Of a stretch of 64,000 nucleotides of DNA, positions 18,801 to 26,833 are shown piece after piece. The DNA comes from JAJRXG01 sp038523965. Lineage in GTDB: Bacteria; Bacteroidota; Bacteroidia; Chitinophagales; Saprospiraceae. A model generated the notes under the pieces. That model was not told where the DNA came from, did no database searches, and was given only the letters and a program-made list of their open reading frames with translations. Position 1 is the first letter of the stretch, and every line of letters starts with the position of its first letter. The translations under genes and the position numbers were made by a program. Where the stretch lies: positions 55,664-119,663 of the forward strand of contig JBCBIX010000001.1 of NCBI GenBank assembly GCA_038523965.1, in the 5' to 3' direction.

Positions 18801-19358
18801 AGCATTCACTGCACTGTTGATGAACGTCAACCAACCTTTTTCATAAATCGTGTTGTTACGTTGGACCCACATGGGTGTGAGCTCAACTGCTTCGCGAGCG
18901 TAAGGCAAATCAGATATTTGAAAGGTCCCTTGGGTAGTTTTATGCAGCTTTCCTGAGGATTTGTAAAAAGGAAGGTCAAGCTGCTGTGCCACTCTCTGTA
19001 CTACTTGTCTTGGATCAGCGAAAGAGCTTATGCTAACGCGTTGTTCAAAGTCTGGAAGTAGGTTCTCAATGTGTCCGTAGTTCGCATGTGGAGCAATAGC
19101 CACATTTGACTCAGTACCTTCTATCGGTAGTCCTTCATGAAGTTGAGTAAAATAGATGTGGGTAACTCCGTTGTGTTCAGAACTGTGAAAACTCGTGACT
19201 TGGATTTCTTCAATGGCTATGTTTAGACCATTATCATGCAAAAAGGCTATCACTTGCTCAAGTGCAGATGGCGCTTCTTCTGATGTATTGTGTTGACCTT
19301 CGAGTGTGCCTACAAGGCAACAGAAACAAAAAATAAGAAAGGGATATATCCGAATCAT
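15870..19358 (-). CDS. M36-family (fungalysin-like) metallopeptidase with PA domain and T9SS tail
   Basis: The 1162-residue secreted protein starts at the ATG complement ending at 19358, which gives a clean signal peptide (MIRIYPFLIFCFCCLVGTLEG). An FTP-like propeptide region covers about residues 30-200. The catalytic domain contains HEYGH at about 569-573, the zinc-binding HExxH of gluzincins, with GEVWASALWDMYWEF downstream. A protease-associated (PA) domain is inserted before the catalytic helix (IALIDRGTCDFSFK region, ~450-550). Then come a DUF11-like repeat (VNDLIPDGLDVIVGD), an MAM/jelly-roll-like region and a T9SS tail (NYFLSPNPVVSILTLGV onward). It should be an extracellular protease used in protein breakdown or predation; the role is inferred. 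Confidence 0.9.
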   Translation of the reverse strand: MIRIYPFLIFCFCCLVGTLEGQHNTSEEAPSALEQVIAFLHDNGLNIAIEEIQVTSFHSSEHNGVTHIYFTQLHEGLPIEGTESNVAIAPHANYGHIENLLPDFEQRVSISSFADPRQVVQRVAQQLDLPFYKSSGKLHKTTQGTFQISDLPYAREAVELTPMWVQRNNTIYEKGWLTFINSAVNADMHHIISNGDGQILKKHNLTISCGFDHDHNYAEALLGGAQIKPGTPITPTILKNVDGSGYRVFAAPVESPIHGGRTLVTEPSDPIASPHGWHDTNNLSGPEFTITRGNNVHAYQDIENDDESDGDEPDGGSALLFDLDWSVDSSLESNLDATVTNLFYWNNLIHDWSYRLGFNEAAGNFQENNYGRGGRPQDKVNAQALDGGDVGNANFSGPRDGSEGRMQMYRWVVGNNVEIISPAALAGEYATGNASFGPTTFDDVVGTIAIVDDGIGESTDACDPIQNGALINGSIALIDRGTCDFSFKVFAAQEAGALAAVVCNNQDDAPLVNMAAGQNAALVTIPSVFLSKEDCSVIREAIVPPTTVTLRIQSATELASSLDNGIVAHEYGHGISLRLAGGANTSGCLSNDEQVGEGWSDFIGLVLTHEPDANPRSPRGIGTYVLGQHPSGSGIRRYRYSTDMAINPQTHSHIRASSRPHPVGEVWASALWDMYWEFIDIYGYDPTWTDFESGNFRALQLVFDGLKLQGCDAGILEARDGILAADQLNYFGEHQCLIWDVFARRGMGEDASQGNADSRYDNTDGFQVPLSCTGRLHINRKSTPIIDVGDEIEVSIRVQNFGEDLTDVTVNDLIPDGLDVIVGDADPFKLQGNDQVVFELGDIPNGQSRFVSYRLSTERVRAPESVVFDNFEGRLQFDRESNDFIKDWNLTTAQSNGGDFSIAVAGDSLFGSSAITYNEPIQITDDNKLLKFDQLLESELGFDGGIVEISIDRGLSWDTLAADAFLVNPYNEVVTFDTRYRNTVQAFSGDRPEWMGTIVDLSTYRGEEILIRLRYIAQTAFAPFKTAGWFVDNFEVYDRLELVGTASLFSAERELATASSSTYVNSDARTTPVVEIDFEEENYFLSPNPVVSILTLGVRSSDREEVLLEVVSMDGVVHYSDRVTFSSGYHEEEFNLSTLASGTYVLRIVKPELIQTTRIIKI

Positions 19359-19474
19359 CAAGGGAGTCAGGTTAGGCGATTGAAGGTGAAACAAAGCTAA
19401 GTACAAGTTAGATCGCGAATTGTGCAATGTTGTGGTTATCCTTATCCTCGCAGGACCCACAAATCTTGCAGGCT

Positions 19475-20224
19475 ATGTCTTCACCAGTACACCATTCAAA
19501 TATTATATACGGTCGCAATCCAGTTCTGGAAGCAATAGAAGGTAGTAAACGTCTGGAGCGAATTTTTCTACGAGACAACCTCACTGGAGAATTCGAAAAA
19601 CTCATCCGAAATCACTGTAAAGATCATGGTATCCCGCTCAAAAAGGTTCCACCAATTAAGCTGGATAAGCTATGTAGGAATCGTGCTCACCAAGGAGTTG
19701 TAGCAATAGGATCGATCATCGATTATGTATCCATCGACATGGTCGTCCCGCACATCTTTGAGGCTGGTGAGATACCACTATTAGTGCTGCTGGACAATGT
19801 CACAGATGTTCGCAATATCGGGGCCGTCGCCAGGAGTACCGAAGCACTTGGGGGACATGCGCTTATTCTTAGTGGAAAAAACTCAGGAATGGTCAACGAA
19901 GACACGCTCAAGGCCTCTGCCGGGGCGATTACCAAGTTGATCGTCTGCCGAGAGAAGAACACGGTAGATACTATACTACTTCTTCAAAGTTTTGGAGTCA
20001 AGGTGATCGGGACCTCACTTAGCGCTACAACTTATTTGGCTAAGCTCACTCTTACTGAGCCGCTATGCATTGTCCTGGGCAGCGAAGGGGATGGTTTGCA
20101 TAGAAGCGTGTCTGACAGCTGCGATGAGCTTGCACTCATACCACAATCAGGTTCCACAGACAGTCTAAATGTCTCAGTAGCCAGCGGTATCGCACTTTAT
20201 GAAGCGATCCGACAGCGATCGTAA
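19475..20224 (+). CDS. rlmB: 23S rRNA 2'-O-methyltransferase RlmB/TrmH family
   Basis: The 249-residue SPOUT enzyme 2'-O-methylates a ribose in rRNA (G2251 in E. coli RlmB). An N-terminal substrate-binding domain (IIYGRNPVLEAIEG, KAHQGVVA-like NRAHQGVVAIG) is followed by the trefoil knot with LLDNVTDVRNIGAVARSTEA, VLGSEGDGL and STDSLNVSVASGIALYE. I start at the ATG at 19475 because it gives the usual short lead to IIYGRNP; an earlier in-frame ATG at 19427 is less likely. TrmH-family members cannot be fully separated by motif, but the N-terminal domain favours RlmB. It is divergent from the M36 peptidase gene. Confidence 0.85.
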   Translation: MSSPVHHSNIIYGRNPVLEAIEGSKRLERIFLRDNLTGEFEKLIRNHCKDHGIPLKKVPPIKLDKLCRNRAHQGVVAIGSIIDYVSIDMVVPHIFEAGEIPLLVLLDNVTDVRNIGAVARSTEALGGHALILSGKNSGMVNEDTLKASAGAITKLIVCREKNTVDTILLLQSFGVKVIGTSLSATTYLAKLTLTEPLCIVLGSEGDGLHRSVSDSCDELALIPQSGSTDSLNVSVASGIALYEAIRQRS

Positions 20225-20279
20225 CTTTCTTGTTCAGATCAACGTTACTTAACTCAATTAATAGAATCAAAAGGCCTCC

Positions 20280-21212
20280 ATGTCAAGGACTATCACCCTC
20301 TTCTTTAGTCTTATTACTCTACTACTCTACAGTTGTCAGAGTAACAAAAGCATAACTGCCGATGGCACCGATGTTACCTCCCCTCAAGACGACCTATCCA
20401 ACGCGTTGCTATGGGAAATCTCGGGTAATGATCTTACGACGAACTCCTTCTTATTCGGCACCATCCACATGATTAATAGTGAAGACTACTTCCTTCCTGA
20501 AGGGACACTCTCAGCTATTGATAAGTCCGAAAGAATGGTCTTTGAGATTGATATGGCCGAGCTCAGTGATCCGATGAAACTTATGCCCATCATGCAAAAA
20601 GCATATATGAAGGGAGACACATCGCTACAGGATCTGCTTTCGGATGAAGAGTACAAGAGTGTAGAAGCTCACTTTTCTGATATGGGCTTACCAGTATTCT
20701 TTTTAGAGAGAATTAAGCCAATGTTTTTATCCGTATTTGCATCTGGGGATTTTGACCCTGATGATCTCAACACAGGGGCGGTCAAGTCGTATGAGATGGA
20801 ATTCGCAGCGATGGCGACCAGTAGTGGCAAATCCACTGGTGGGTTAGAGACTGTTGATTTCCAAATTGGTTTATTCGATGAGATCCCCTATCGTGTTCAG
20901 GCACAGATGCTGTTGGAGGCTATCAATGCAGCTGACACGGAGGATGATACATTCAAAGCTCTCATTCAATCTTATAAGGATCAAGACATCACAGCGCTCT
21001 ATCGCATGATGCAGGAGGACGAGAGTGTCGCAGATTTCGAGGATATCTTATTAGTCAAACGAAATAAGAATTGGATCCCGCAGATGAAAACCATGATGAC
21101 AGAGCAGACCACCTTCTTTGCTGTGGGAGCTGGACATCTCGGTGGTCCATATGGCGTCATTAACCTCCTCAAGGAAGAGGGTTACAAGGTTTCCCCTATC
21201 ATCGCCATATAA
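20280..21212 (+). CDS. TraB/GumN family lipoprotein
   Basis: The 310-residue product begins with a lipoprotein signal (LITLLLYSC, Cys19). It then has the TraB/PrgY/GumN fold: LWEISGNDLTTNSFLFGTIH near the start, the VFEIDM strand, a GLETVDFQIGLFD segment and RNKNWIPQMKTMM followed by FFAVGAGHLGG at the end. GTIH, the Glu and GAGHL are the conserved family residues. The family is related to eukaryotic TIKI metalloproteases, and bacterial members are largely uncharacterised. The protein should face the periplasm. The gamma-carbonic anhydrase gene begins 2 bases after its stop, so they probably form an operon. Confidence 0.87.
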   Translation: MSRTITLFFSLITLLLYSCQSNKSITADGTDVTSPQDDLSNALLWEISGNDLTTNSFLFGTIHMINSEDYFLPEGTLSAIDKSERMVFEIDMAELSDPMKLMPIMQKAYMKGDTSLQDLLSDEEYKSVEAHFSDMGLPVFFLERIKPMFLSVFASGDFDPDDLNTGAVKSYEMEFAAMATSSGKSTGGLETVDFQIGLFDEIPYRVQAQMLLEAINAADTEDDTFKALIQSYKDQDITALYRMMQEDESVADFEDILLVKRNKNWIPQMKTMMTEQTTFFAVGAGHLGGPYGVINLLKEEGYKVSPIIAI

Positions 21213-21214
21213 GA

Positions 21215-21727
21215 ATGGCTACCCTACTCTCTGTACACGGTGTATCTCCAGCATACGGAGAGGGTTGTTGGTTTGCGCCAACGTCAACTTTGGTCGGACA
21301 GGTAACATTGGGAGACGACTGTACCGTCTGGTTCGGTGCGATACTGAGAGGAGATGTATGTAGCATCAGAGTTGGTAACAAAACCAATATCCAAGATGGA
21401 GTGGTCATACACGGCACCTACCAGAAATCTGACACCATCATCGGAGACGAAGTCTCCATCGGGCATGGGGCGGTAATCCATGGCTGTACGATCCATGATC
21501 AAGTCTTAGTAGGTATGAAGGCAGTAATCATGGACCATGCTGTTGTGGAATCCAATGTTGTGATCGGCGCTGGGGCGGTAGTACTCGAGGGCGCTCATCT
21601 GGAGTCGGGGTACGTATATGCTGGTGTCCCAGCCAAATGGATCAAGCCATTAGATGAAACAGCGAAATCTTGGCACATCACTCGAACAGCTGCGGCATAT
21701 CTTAAGTATGCGAGTTGGTATAAGTAA
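21215..21727 (+). CDS. Gamma-class carbonic anhydrase family protein (YrdA/PaaY-like)
   Basis: The 170-residue protein is a left-handed parallel beta-helix made of hexapeptide repeats (GQVTLGDDCTVWFGAILRGD, IGDEVSIGHGAVIHGCTI). The zinc ligands expected from the family are visible as His in VVIHGT, SIGHGA and VIHGC. Such proteins are trimeric; many have CO2 hydration activity, others are acyltransferase relatives without proven activity. It has no signal peptide. It follows the TraB/GumN lipoprotein gene by 2 bases and meets the convergent cytochrome gene 3 bases after its own stop. Confidence 0.9.
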   Translation: MATLLSVHGVSPAYGEGCWFAPTSTLVGQVTLGDDCTVWFGAILRGDVCSIRVGNKTNIQDGVVIHGTYQKSDTIIGDEVSIGHGAVIHGCTIHDQVLVGMKAVIMDHAVVESNVVIGAGAVVLEGAHLESGYVYAGVPAKWIKPLDETAKSWHITRTAAAYLKYASWYK

Positions 21728-21730
21728 AAG

Positions 21731-22753
21731 CTACAATGTCTCTGCCTGCTCATCTATGTATGCACGTAGGTCGGCCAGCTGCTGGACAGACATTTTCTCT
21801 TCCGTATATCGAGGCATGTATGACTGCTTACCAAACTTGGAAAATGTGCCCCACCTAACCACCTGGTAAAGAGACTGCCTGCTATAGGTAGGAATCTTGC
21901 GACTAAGATGAGTGAACGACATCTTACCTCTATCTAATGGAAAGAAGGTATATCTCTTCTGGTAGTGACAGTGTAGACAGCTGCCCTCATAGATAAGTCG
22001 ACCATTCTTCGGATCCCCTTCTAACCCGGATCCGGCGCTCCTATCATCTGGGGGCAAAAGAAATGTTGCTGGTGACTCCTTGGAGTATTTGGTTGTAATA
22101 AGTGCAGCAGCAGTGGCCTGATTAGTGCTATTTAGTATTGCATCGTTGATGATGTCCACCTCCTTCTCACTTAGATCCAGGTCCTTGATCTGAAGTCCGA
22201 TCTCCCATAAATAAGCCATGATTGACTCTAACTCCCAGTCTTTCACTCGTCGCCCCTGAGCACACTCAACAGCACAGAGTTGTACCGCTTCTCTAATATC
22301 ATTACGAGCAGGTTTTACCAAGTCGCCATATTTTTTTTCATAGTCTCCGTTGTACCAATGTTCCCGGTTAATCGCACCGTATAGCGTCGTGGCCTGTAGG
22401 AAGGGTAACCCCTTCTCTGTGACATAGTCTAATCTCGCCTGGGGGTCGAAAGAAAGCAAGTCGGGATCCTCGCGCTTTACGTTATGGCATGAGGTACAGA
22501 CAAAATGCTTACTCTGACGCTTTGCCTTCTTGAGGTTGTCTCTTTTAGAGAAACCTCTGTTAACTAAATCCTCACCTATACGAGCGTTTGCATTTGTGAT
22601 GTTTTTGGGCTTTTTGGCGGATTGATCAACACCCAATTCTTCTAATACCTCCAGCACTAAGGAGTCAGGCTTTATAGGTTTTGGCCTATTCTTCGATGGT
22701 ACGAATGCCATAAGGACTATGGCGATAAGAAGGCCGATGAGATACTTCACCAT
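21731..22753 (-). CDS. Dihaem c-type cytochrome
   Basis: The 340-residue protein has an N-terminal membrane anchor or signal (MVKYLIGLLIAIVLMAFVPS) and two haem-binding CXXCH motifs: CTSCH at residues 86-90 and CLHCH at 259-263. A Cys pair at 160/164 is extra. It should be a periplasmic electron carrier with two cytochrome c domains; the last domain ends in the typical helix of a class I fold. I chose the ATG complement ending at 22753, since a longer frame would overlap the barrel gene. It lies 4 bases downstream of the DUF5777 gene, a pairing commonly seen in Bacteroidota next to respiratory or YceI-type genes, so they probably act together. Confidence 0.85.
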   Translation of the reverse strand: MVKYLIGLLIAIVLMAFVPSKNRPKPIKPDSLVLEVLEELGVDQSAKKPKNITNANARIGEDLVNRGFSKRDNLKKAKRQSKHFVCTSCHNVKREDPDLLSFDPQARLDYVTEKGLPFLQATTLYGAINREHWYNGDYEKKYGDLVKPARNDIREAVQLCAVECAQGRRVKDWELESIMAYLWEIGLQIKDLDLSEKEVDIINDAILNSTNQATAAALITTKYSKESPATFLLPPDDRSAGSGLEGDPKNGRLIYEGSCLHCHYQKRYTFFPLDRGKMSFTHLSRKIPTYSRQSLYQVVRWGTFSKFGKQSYMPRYTEEKMSVQQLADLRAYIDEQAETL

Positions 22754-22757
22754 GATC

Positions 22758-23639
22758 TTAGAGATTGAAGAGTCTGGAAATCGTAAAGCCCAGTCGGAAT
22801 TCTCCTTCTGCCCAATCGGTCTGCGTATACGGAATATAGTCCGTGGGAGCAATACCTGTGGCATTGGTGAAATTGACTTGGAACACATGGCCTCCGCTTG
22901 TATCGAACTCAAATCCTATCCCCAGAGCAGGATAGAAATCATTCTCAGAAGTTCGAAGATCAGAGAGTACCGGAAACGTAGCATCCAGTAACAAGCCAAT
23001 ACTTTTTGTCATCTGATATCGTAAGCCGCCACCCAGTGACACTAAGTCATTCTGATCACCAGAGAGGACGACATTCCTAAATGTCCACTGCGCATTGAAC
23101 TGCGTCGATAGACGATCCGAGAACTTTCGAGCCAGATGCAGTCCGAGATGAGACGTCTGGCGATGTGATCCTTTTTCAAAGAAATTTAGCTGGGTTTCAT
23201 TGGTACTCTTTTGCATCGTTGAGTGGCTCAGCATTCCGATTACGGTTAGACTCAAGGGAAGATTTCCATTTCGGACTTGATTCATCAATCTGATCTTGAC
23301 GAGTCCATTGAGATTTTGCTTGAGAGGACCTGCTCCGGCAGTACGATTGAGACCGACCATGACATTGTCAGTGATACCATACTCTAACCCTATTGATACA
23401 TCTGCTGCAGTTTCAAGACCGTAGAAGGTCGGCCAACCTCCATTATCACCAAGAAAATCACCAAACCGATGGACGACCCGGAAGTCCAACTTTCGCGCTT
23501 GTAGTGTTTCGACGCTGTGAGAATTGATGATACGCGTATGTCGAAATGTCTGAAAGATGGCCTCCTCTCCACCATCATATTGGCCCAATAGGGTAACAGA
23601 AGTGAAGGAAAGAAAGAAGAGTGGTAGTAAATATCTCAT
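22758..23639 (-). CDS. DUF5777-type outer-membrane beta-barrel protein
   Basis: The 293-residue product starts with a signal peptide (MRYLLPLFFLSFTSVTLLGQ, start at 23639). It is then almost entirely alternating beta strands and ends in an aromatic/hydrophobic strand (RLGFTISRLFNL). The segments FQTFRHTRIINSHSVETL, DFRVVHRFGDF and SIGLEYGITDNVMVGLNRT are those I associate with the DUF5777 barrel family of Bacteroidota. The function is unknown. It is the first gene of a unit with the dihaem cytochrome c gene 4 bases downstream, which suggests a role in periplasmic electron transfer or substrate delivery. Confidence 0.8.
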   Translation of the reverse strand: MRYLLPLFFLSFTSVTLLGQYDGGEEAIFQTFRHTRIINSHSVETLQARKLDFRVVHRFGDFLGDNGGWPTFYGLETAADVSIGLEYGITDNVMVGLNRTAGAGPLKQNLNGLVKIRLMNQVRNGNLPLSLTVIGMLSHSTMQKSTNETQLNFFEKGSHRQTSHLGLHLARKFSDRLSTQFNAQWTFRNVVLSGDQNDLVSLGGGLRYQMTKSIGLLLDATFPVLSDLRTSENDFYPALGIGFEFDTSGGHVFQVNFTNATGIAPTDYIPYTQTDWAEGEFRLGFTISRLFNL

Positions 23640-23763
23640 ATGGTAAGTAGGTGTGAGTAGAGAACTCTTTTGACTGTAAGTTTGTATTTCTGATACAACT
23701 GCAAGACTATAACGGCTGCCACGACGATAACAAGATTTTAAGAACAATTTTTTTGATAAGAAT

Positions 23764-24177
23764 ATGTACCCAGTAGAACTAACCATTCCTATGGCCAAAG
23801 ATCTTACAGACTTTGGTTTTGAAGGTCTCCAAAACGAATCGGAAGTCGAGCAAAAACTTAGCTCGAATGAGGGCACTACTTTGTTAGTGGTTAACAGCGT
23901 CTGTGGATGTGCCGCCGCTAACGCACGCCCTGGAGCCAAGCTCGCTATCCAGAATGATAAGAAGCCAGATCACCTTTATACAGTGTTCGCTGGTGTAGAT
24001 CGTAGCGCAACGGATAAGGCTCGTGAGTTTCTTCTCCCATATCCTCCTTCGTCTCCGGCAATCGGTCTATTCAAAGATGGTAAGCTGGTTCATATGCTCG
24101 AACGTCATCATATCGAGGGAAGATCCGCCGACATGATTGCTACTAACCTTAAGGCAGCATTTGACGAGTACTGCTAA
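23764..24177 (+). CDS. BrxA/BrxB-family bacilliredoxin
   Basis: The 137-residue thioredoxin-fold protein has the CGC motif (residues 47-49, in VNSVCGCAAANARPGA) of the BrxA/BrxB (YphP/YqiW) family. FAGVDRSATDKAREFL, PPSSPAIGLFKDGKLVHMLE and RHHIEGR are also typical. Bacilliredoxins remove bacillithiol from protein thiols in Firmicutes; Bacteroidota also contain bacillithiol-type genes, so a de-thiolation role is plausible. It is cytosolic. It stands alone and converges on the SdrD-B protein gene, with 2 bases between the stops. Confidence 0.92.
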   Translation: MYPVELTIPMAKDLTDFGFEGLQNESEVEQKLSSNEGTTLLVVNSVCGCAAANARPGAKLAIQNDKKPDHLYTVFAGVDRSATDKAREFLLPYPPSSPAIGLFKDGKLVHMLERHHIEGRSADMIATNLKAAFDEYC

Positions 24178-24179
24178 CG

Positions 24180-26786
24180 TCAGTTAGATGAGATGTGGAT
24201 CTTCTGATTCTTCGTGCTCACTCCATCGCTGATCGTCAGCAGGTAAGTTCCTGTCAGGATATCAGGCACCTGGTAACTTAACACATTAGCCCCTGGCTGA
24301 ATCTCCGTAGGGGACCACTCTCGGACAAGGCGCCCCCTCAGATCCGTAAGTAGTACTTGCACCGTTTGTTCTATAGTAGTCTCCAGCAATATTTGGAACT
24401 CATCTTGTACAGGATTGGGAAATATCAGGACCTCTCCTGCTTCGATGGTCCTGGTGGATGGTACTGCGGTCTTGTTCCGATAGACATTTATGGCAATGAT
24501 CGGACTGTACTCGTGACCACCATCATAGTCGATCTGTCTGAGGCGATAGTAATATGTACCGCTCTCTTTGATGTTATTGTCTTGGTACTCATAGTAGACC
24601 ACCTCCGATGAATTACCGGCACCTGAAACCTCACCTATCACTTCAAATACCTGTCCACTACCTGTGAGCCTCTCGACGACAAATCGATCGTTATTTATCT
24701 CTGAGGCGGTACTCCACTCGAGGCGATTCACATCAAATTTTTGATCCCAGAAGCCCGAGAAATCTGTCAACGTAACTGGTACCACACCCATTCGCAGACC
24801 AGCATTGATCCCGAGTATAGTATCCCTGCTACCGACAAAAATCACCTCTGTCGTATTACTCGAGGTATTTACATCACTGTCTAACAGTGGATCGTCTCCC
24901 TCCCCTTGAGGTACAAAACTTGATGCTGCAGGTGTTGCTCCAAATCCGAGACGATAGGATCCCACAGGAACAGCATTGAGACAGTACCGACCGTCATCAC
25001 CTGTGACTGCTGTCAAAACTGTGTCTCCGCTCTCGACATCCAAGAGATAGACCTCAGAATTAGGGACTATAGTATCTACACCCGGCTCAAAGACTCCAAT
25101 AATGTCACTCATGATCGCATCGCGCCAGACAAGTCCGCAGACCGTACCTCCGAAATAGATGCCCCCATCAATCCCTTCTGTTTTCACCCCTGGTTGTGTG
25201 ACAATGAGGTCTGTTGTACTTGGACCATTCGCTCCGGTAAATTCACTATCCAGTAGATCATTACTACCAATGTTCGGGTCCGAGACCACGCTCCCATCTG
25301 GTAAAACAATTTCGACGTAATAGGGCTGGACAGGCAACTCCTCAAAGCAGTAGAGCCCATTAGCTTCTCCGTCTGGATCAGCGTCAGTGATTTCTGTTGC
25401 TACCAGATTACCAGACCCATCGTAAATATTGATGGTAACCCCATCTAATCCTATTTCACTTAAGTCGCGTCTCCCATCAGCATCTTCATCCTCCCATATT
25501 GATCCGCCAACTCCTGTGGAAGTTATGAATCCGGCATCGATCGAATTATTGATCTGGCCACGTCCGATCGTTATTGTATTGGTGAATCCATTTGCACGGA
25601 TATCACTATCTCCTTGGTCATCCCCTTGATTCTGCTCCGTCGCATCAAATCCTTGCGGAGCAATGAACTCGATGAGATAAAAGGCTTGATAAACATTAAA
25701 AGTATAGAAGCCTGGTTCACCGGTATCTGGATTATTACCCGTGACAGTTGTACAGCTCGGGCGAGATGCAATGTCTGGAAGGCCATCTCTGTTGAAATCT
25801 GTGTAGAGATTTACAGTGACTCCGTTGATTCCTGATTCGTTCCGATCCTGACGACCATTGAAATTGGAATCTTCCCATACGTAATCTCCTAATACACTTA
25901 CTTCATCTCCACCTACACGTTGATCGACAATACCAATGCAGCCATCTGCTAACATGACTGTTACCCTATAAGTAGCGGCCGTAGTGGCAGGTACTCGGAT
26001 AAATCTGGAGGTTTCTCCTGTACTCCATCGATAACTATCAAAGGCCTGAGAGACAGCAAGTACCGCTTGTTGAGTGATATTACAATCGTTAAGACTAAAG
26101 ACAATATCAGGGTTGAGTTGCTGACAGAGTCCGAAGATTATCGCAGCACTAATGGTCACGTCAGCACCGCTGACATTAATAATGTTTCGTCCAACCTCAA
26201 TGCCATCAATCGGTCCACCCGTAGTATATGTAGCGGCTACTACACTATAAAGACCTTCCTCTAAGTCGGGAAAATCAGGGCTGTCTGCTATGGCTAAGAT
26301 GGAGCCAGAGGTAGACAACAGTAGGAATTGTCTTGTCTGATTGGGCGAAGGATCTGATAAGCCAAGGTCTACAGAAGCTGTCTGACCCAGGCATTGCTCA
26401 CATTTCTCAATATCATCACAGACGGTAAAGACTATTGGAGCACTTAGATCAAAACAATTACCCTGCAAATCAGCGATAAGCTGGCCTTCAGTGAGATTAT
26501 CTACAGCGGTATCATTTCTGAAATTCAGCGAGTAGACCGCATACATCCCTTCATCAGTGATGCTAAAAGTTGGTTCGGAGACAATGGTGATAATCCTACC
26601 ATCCAAATTTGTCAGTAGATATCGGGTTGTGTAGTTGTCAGTGATGTTGCCACCGGTACTGGTGAATACGACAGGTGCGGACGTTAGAAAATCACACCGC
26701 TGTGATTTACCCTGTCCAACCCAGATGATGATGGCCAGCATAGTAAGCCATAGTCTCTGACATCGTAAGGTCTGTGAGGCTTTCAT
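24180..26786 (-). CDS. Secreted SdrD-B-domain protein with T9SS sorting domain
   Basis: The 868-residue product has a signal peptide (LWLTMLAIIIWVGQGKSQ), then two ~100-residue modules of the same type as in the giant protein at 3593-8203 (NCFDLSAPIVF closes the first). A short Ig-like stretch follows, then three SdrD B-like domains (LGDYVWEDSNFNGRQD, VGGSIWEDEDADGRRD, VCGLVWRDAIMSD, ~residues 295-640). The latter are calcium-binding spacer domains of surface adhesins. A linker typical of cargo (TDFSGFWDQKFDVNRLEWST) and a T9SS tail (LIFPNPVQDEFQILLET onward) finish it. It is probably exported by T9SS to the surface. It lies 47 bases downstream of the first GQNYRIFYD-family gene, so it may be the last gene of that unit. 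Confidence 0.87.
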   Translation of the reverse strand: MKASQTLRCQRLWLTMLAIIIWVGQGKSQRCDFLTSAPVVFTSTGGNITDNYTTRYLLTNLDGRIITIVSEPTFSITDEGMYAVYSLNFRNDTAVDNLTEGQLIADLQGNCFDLSAPIVFTVCDDIEKCEQCLGQTASVDLGLSDPSPNQTRQFLLLSTSGSILAIADSPDFPDLEEGLYSVVAATYTTGGPIDGIEVGRNIINVSGADVTISAAIIFGLCQQLNPDIVFSLNDCNITQQAVLAVSQAFDSYRWSTGETSRFIRVPATTAATYRVTVMLADGCIGIVDQRVGGDEVSVLGDYVWEDSNFNGRQDRNESGINGVTVNLYTDFNRDGLPDIASRPSCTTVTGNNPDTGEPGFYTFNVYQAFYLIEFIAPQGFDATEQNQGDDQGDSDIRANGFTNTITIGRGQINNSIDAGFITSTGVGGSIWEDEDADGRRDLSEIGLDGVTINIYDGSGNLVATEITDADPDGEANGLYCFEELPVQPYYVEIVLPDGSVVSDPNIGSNDLLDSEFTGANGPSTTDLIVTQPGVKTEGIDGGIYFGGTVCGLVWRDAIMSDIIGVFEPGVDTIVPNSEVYLLDVESGDTVLTAVTGDDGRYCLNAVPVGSYRLGFGATPAASSFVPQGEGDDPLLDSDVNTSSNTTEVIFVGSRDTILGINAGLRMGVVPVTLTDFSGFWDQKFDVNRLEWSTASEINNDRFVVERLTGSGQVFEVIGEVSGAGNSSEVVYYEYQDNNIKESGTYYYRLRQIDYDGGHEYSPIIAINVYRNKTAVPSTRTIEAGEVLIFPNPVQDEFQILLETTIEQTVQVLLTDLRGRLVREWSPTEIQPGANVLSYQVPDILTGTYLLTISDGVSTKNQKIHISSN

Positions 26787-26833
26787 ATGGGTCGTTTTCT
26801 TCTTGATGGTATGATTGAGGTATAGTCTTTCTA

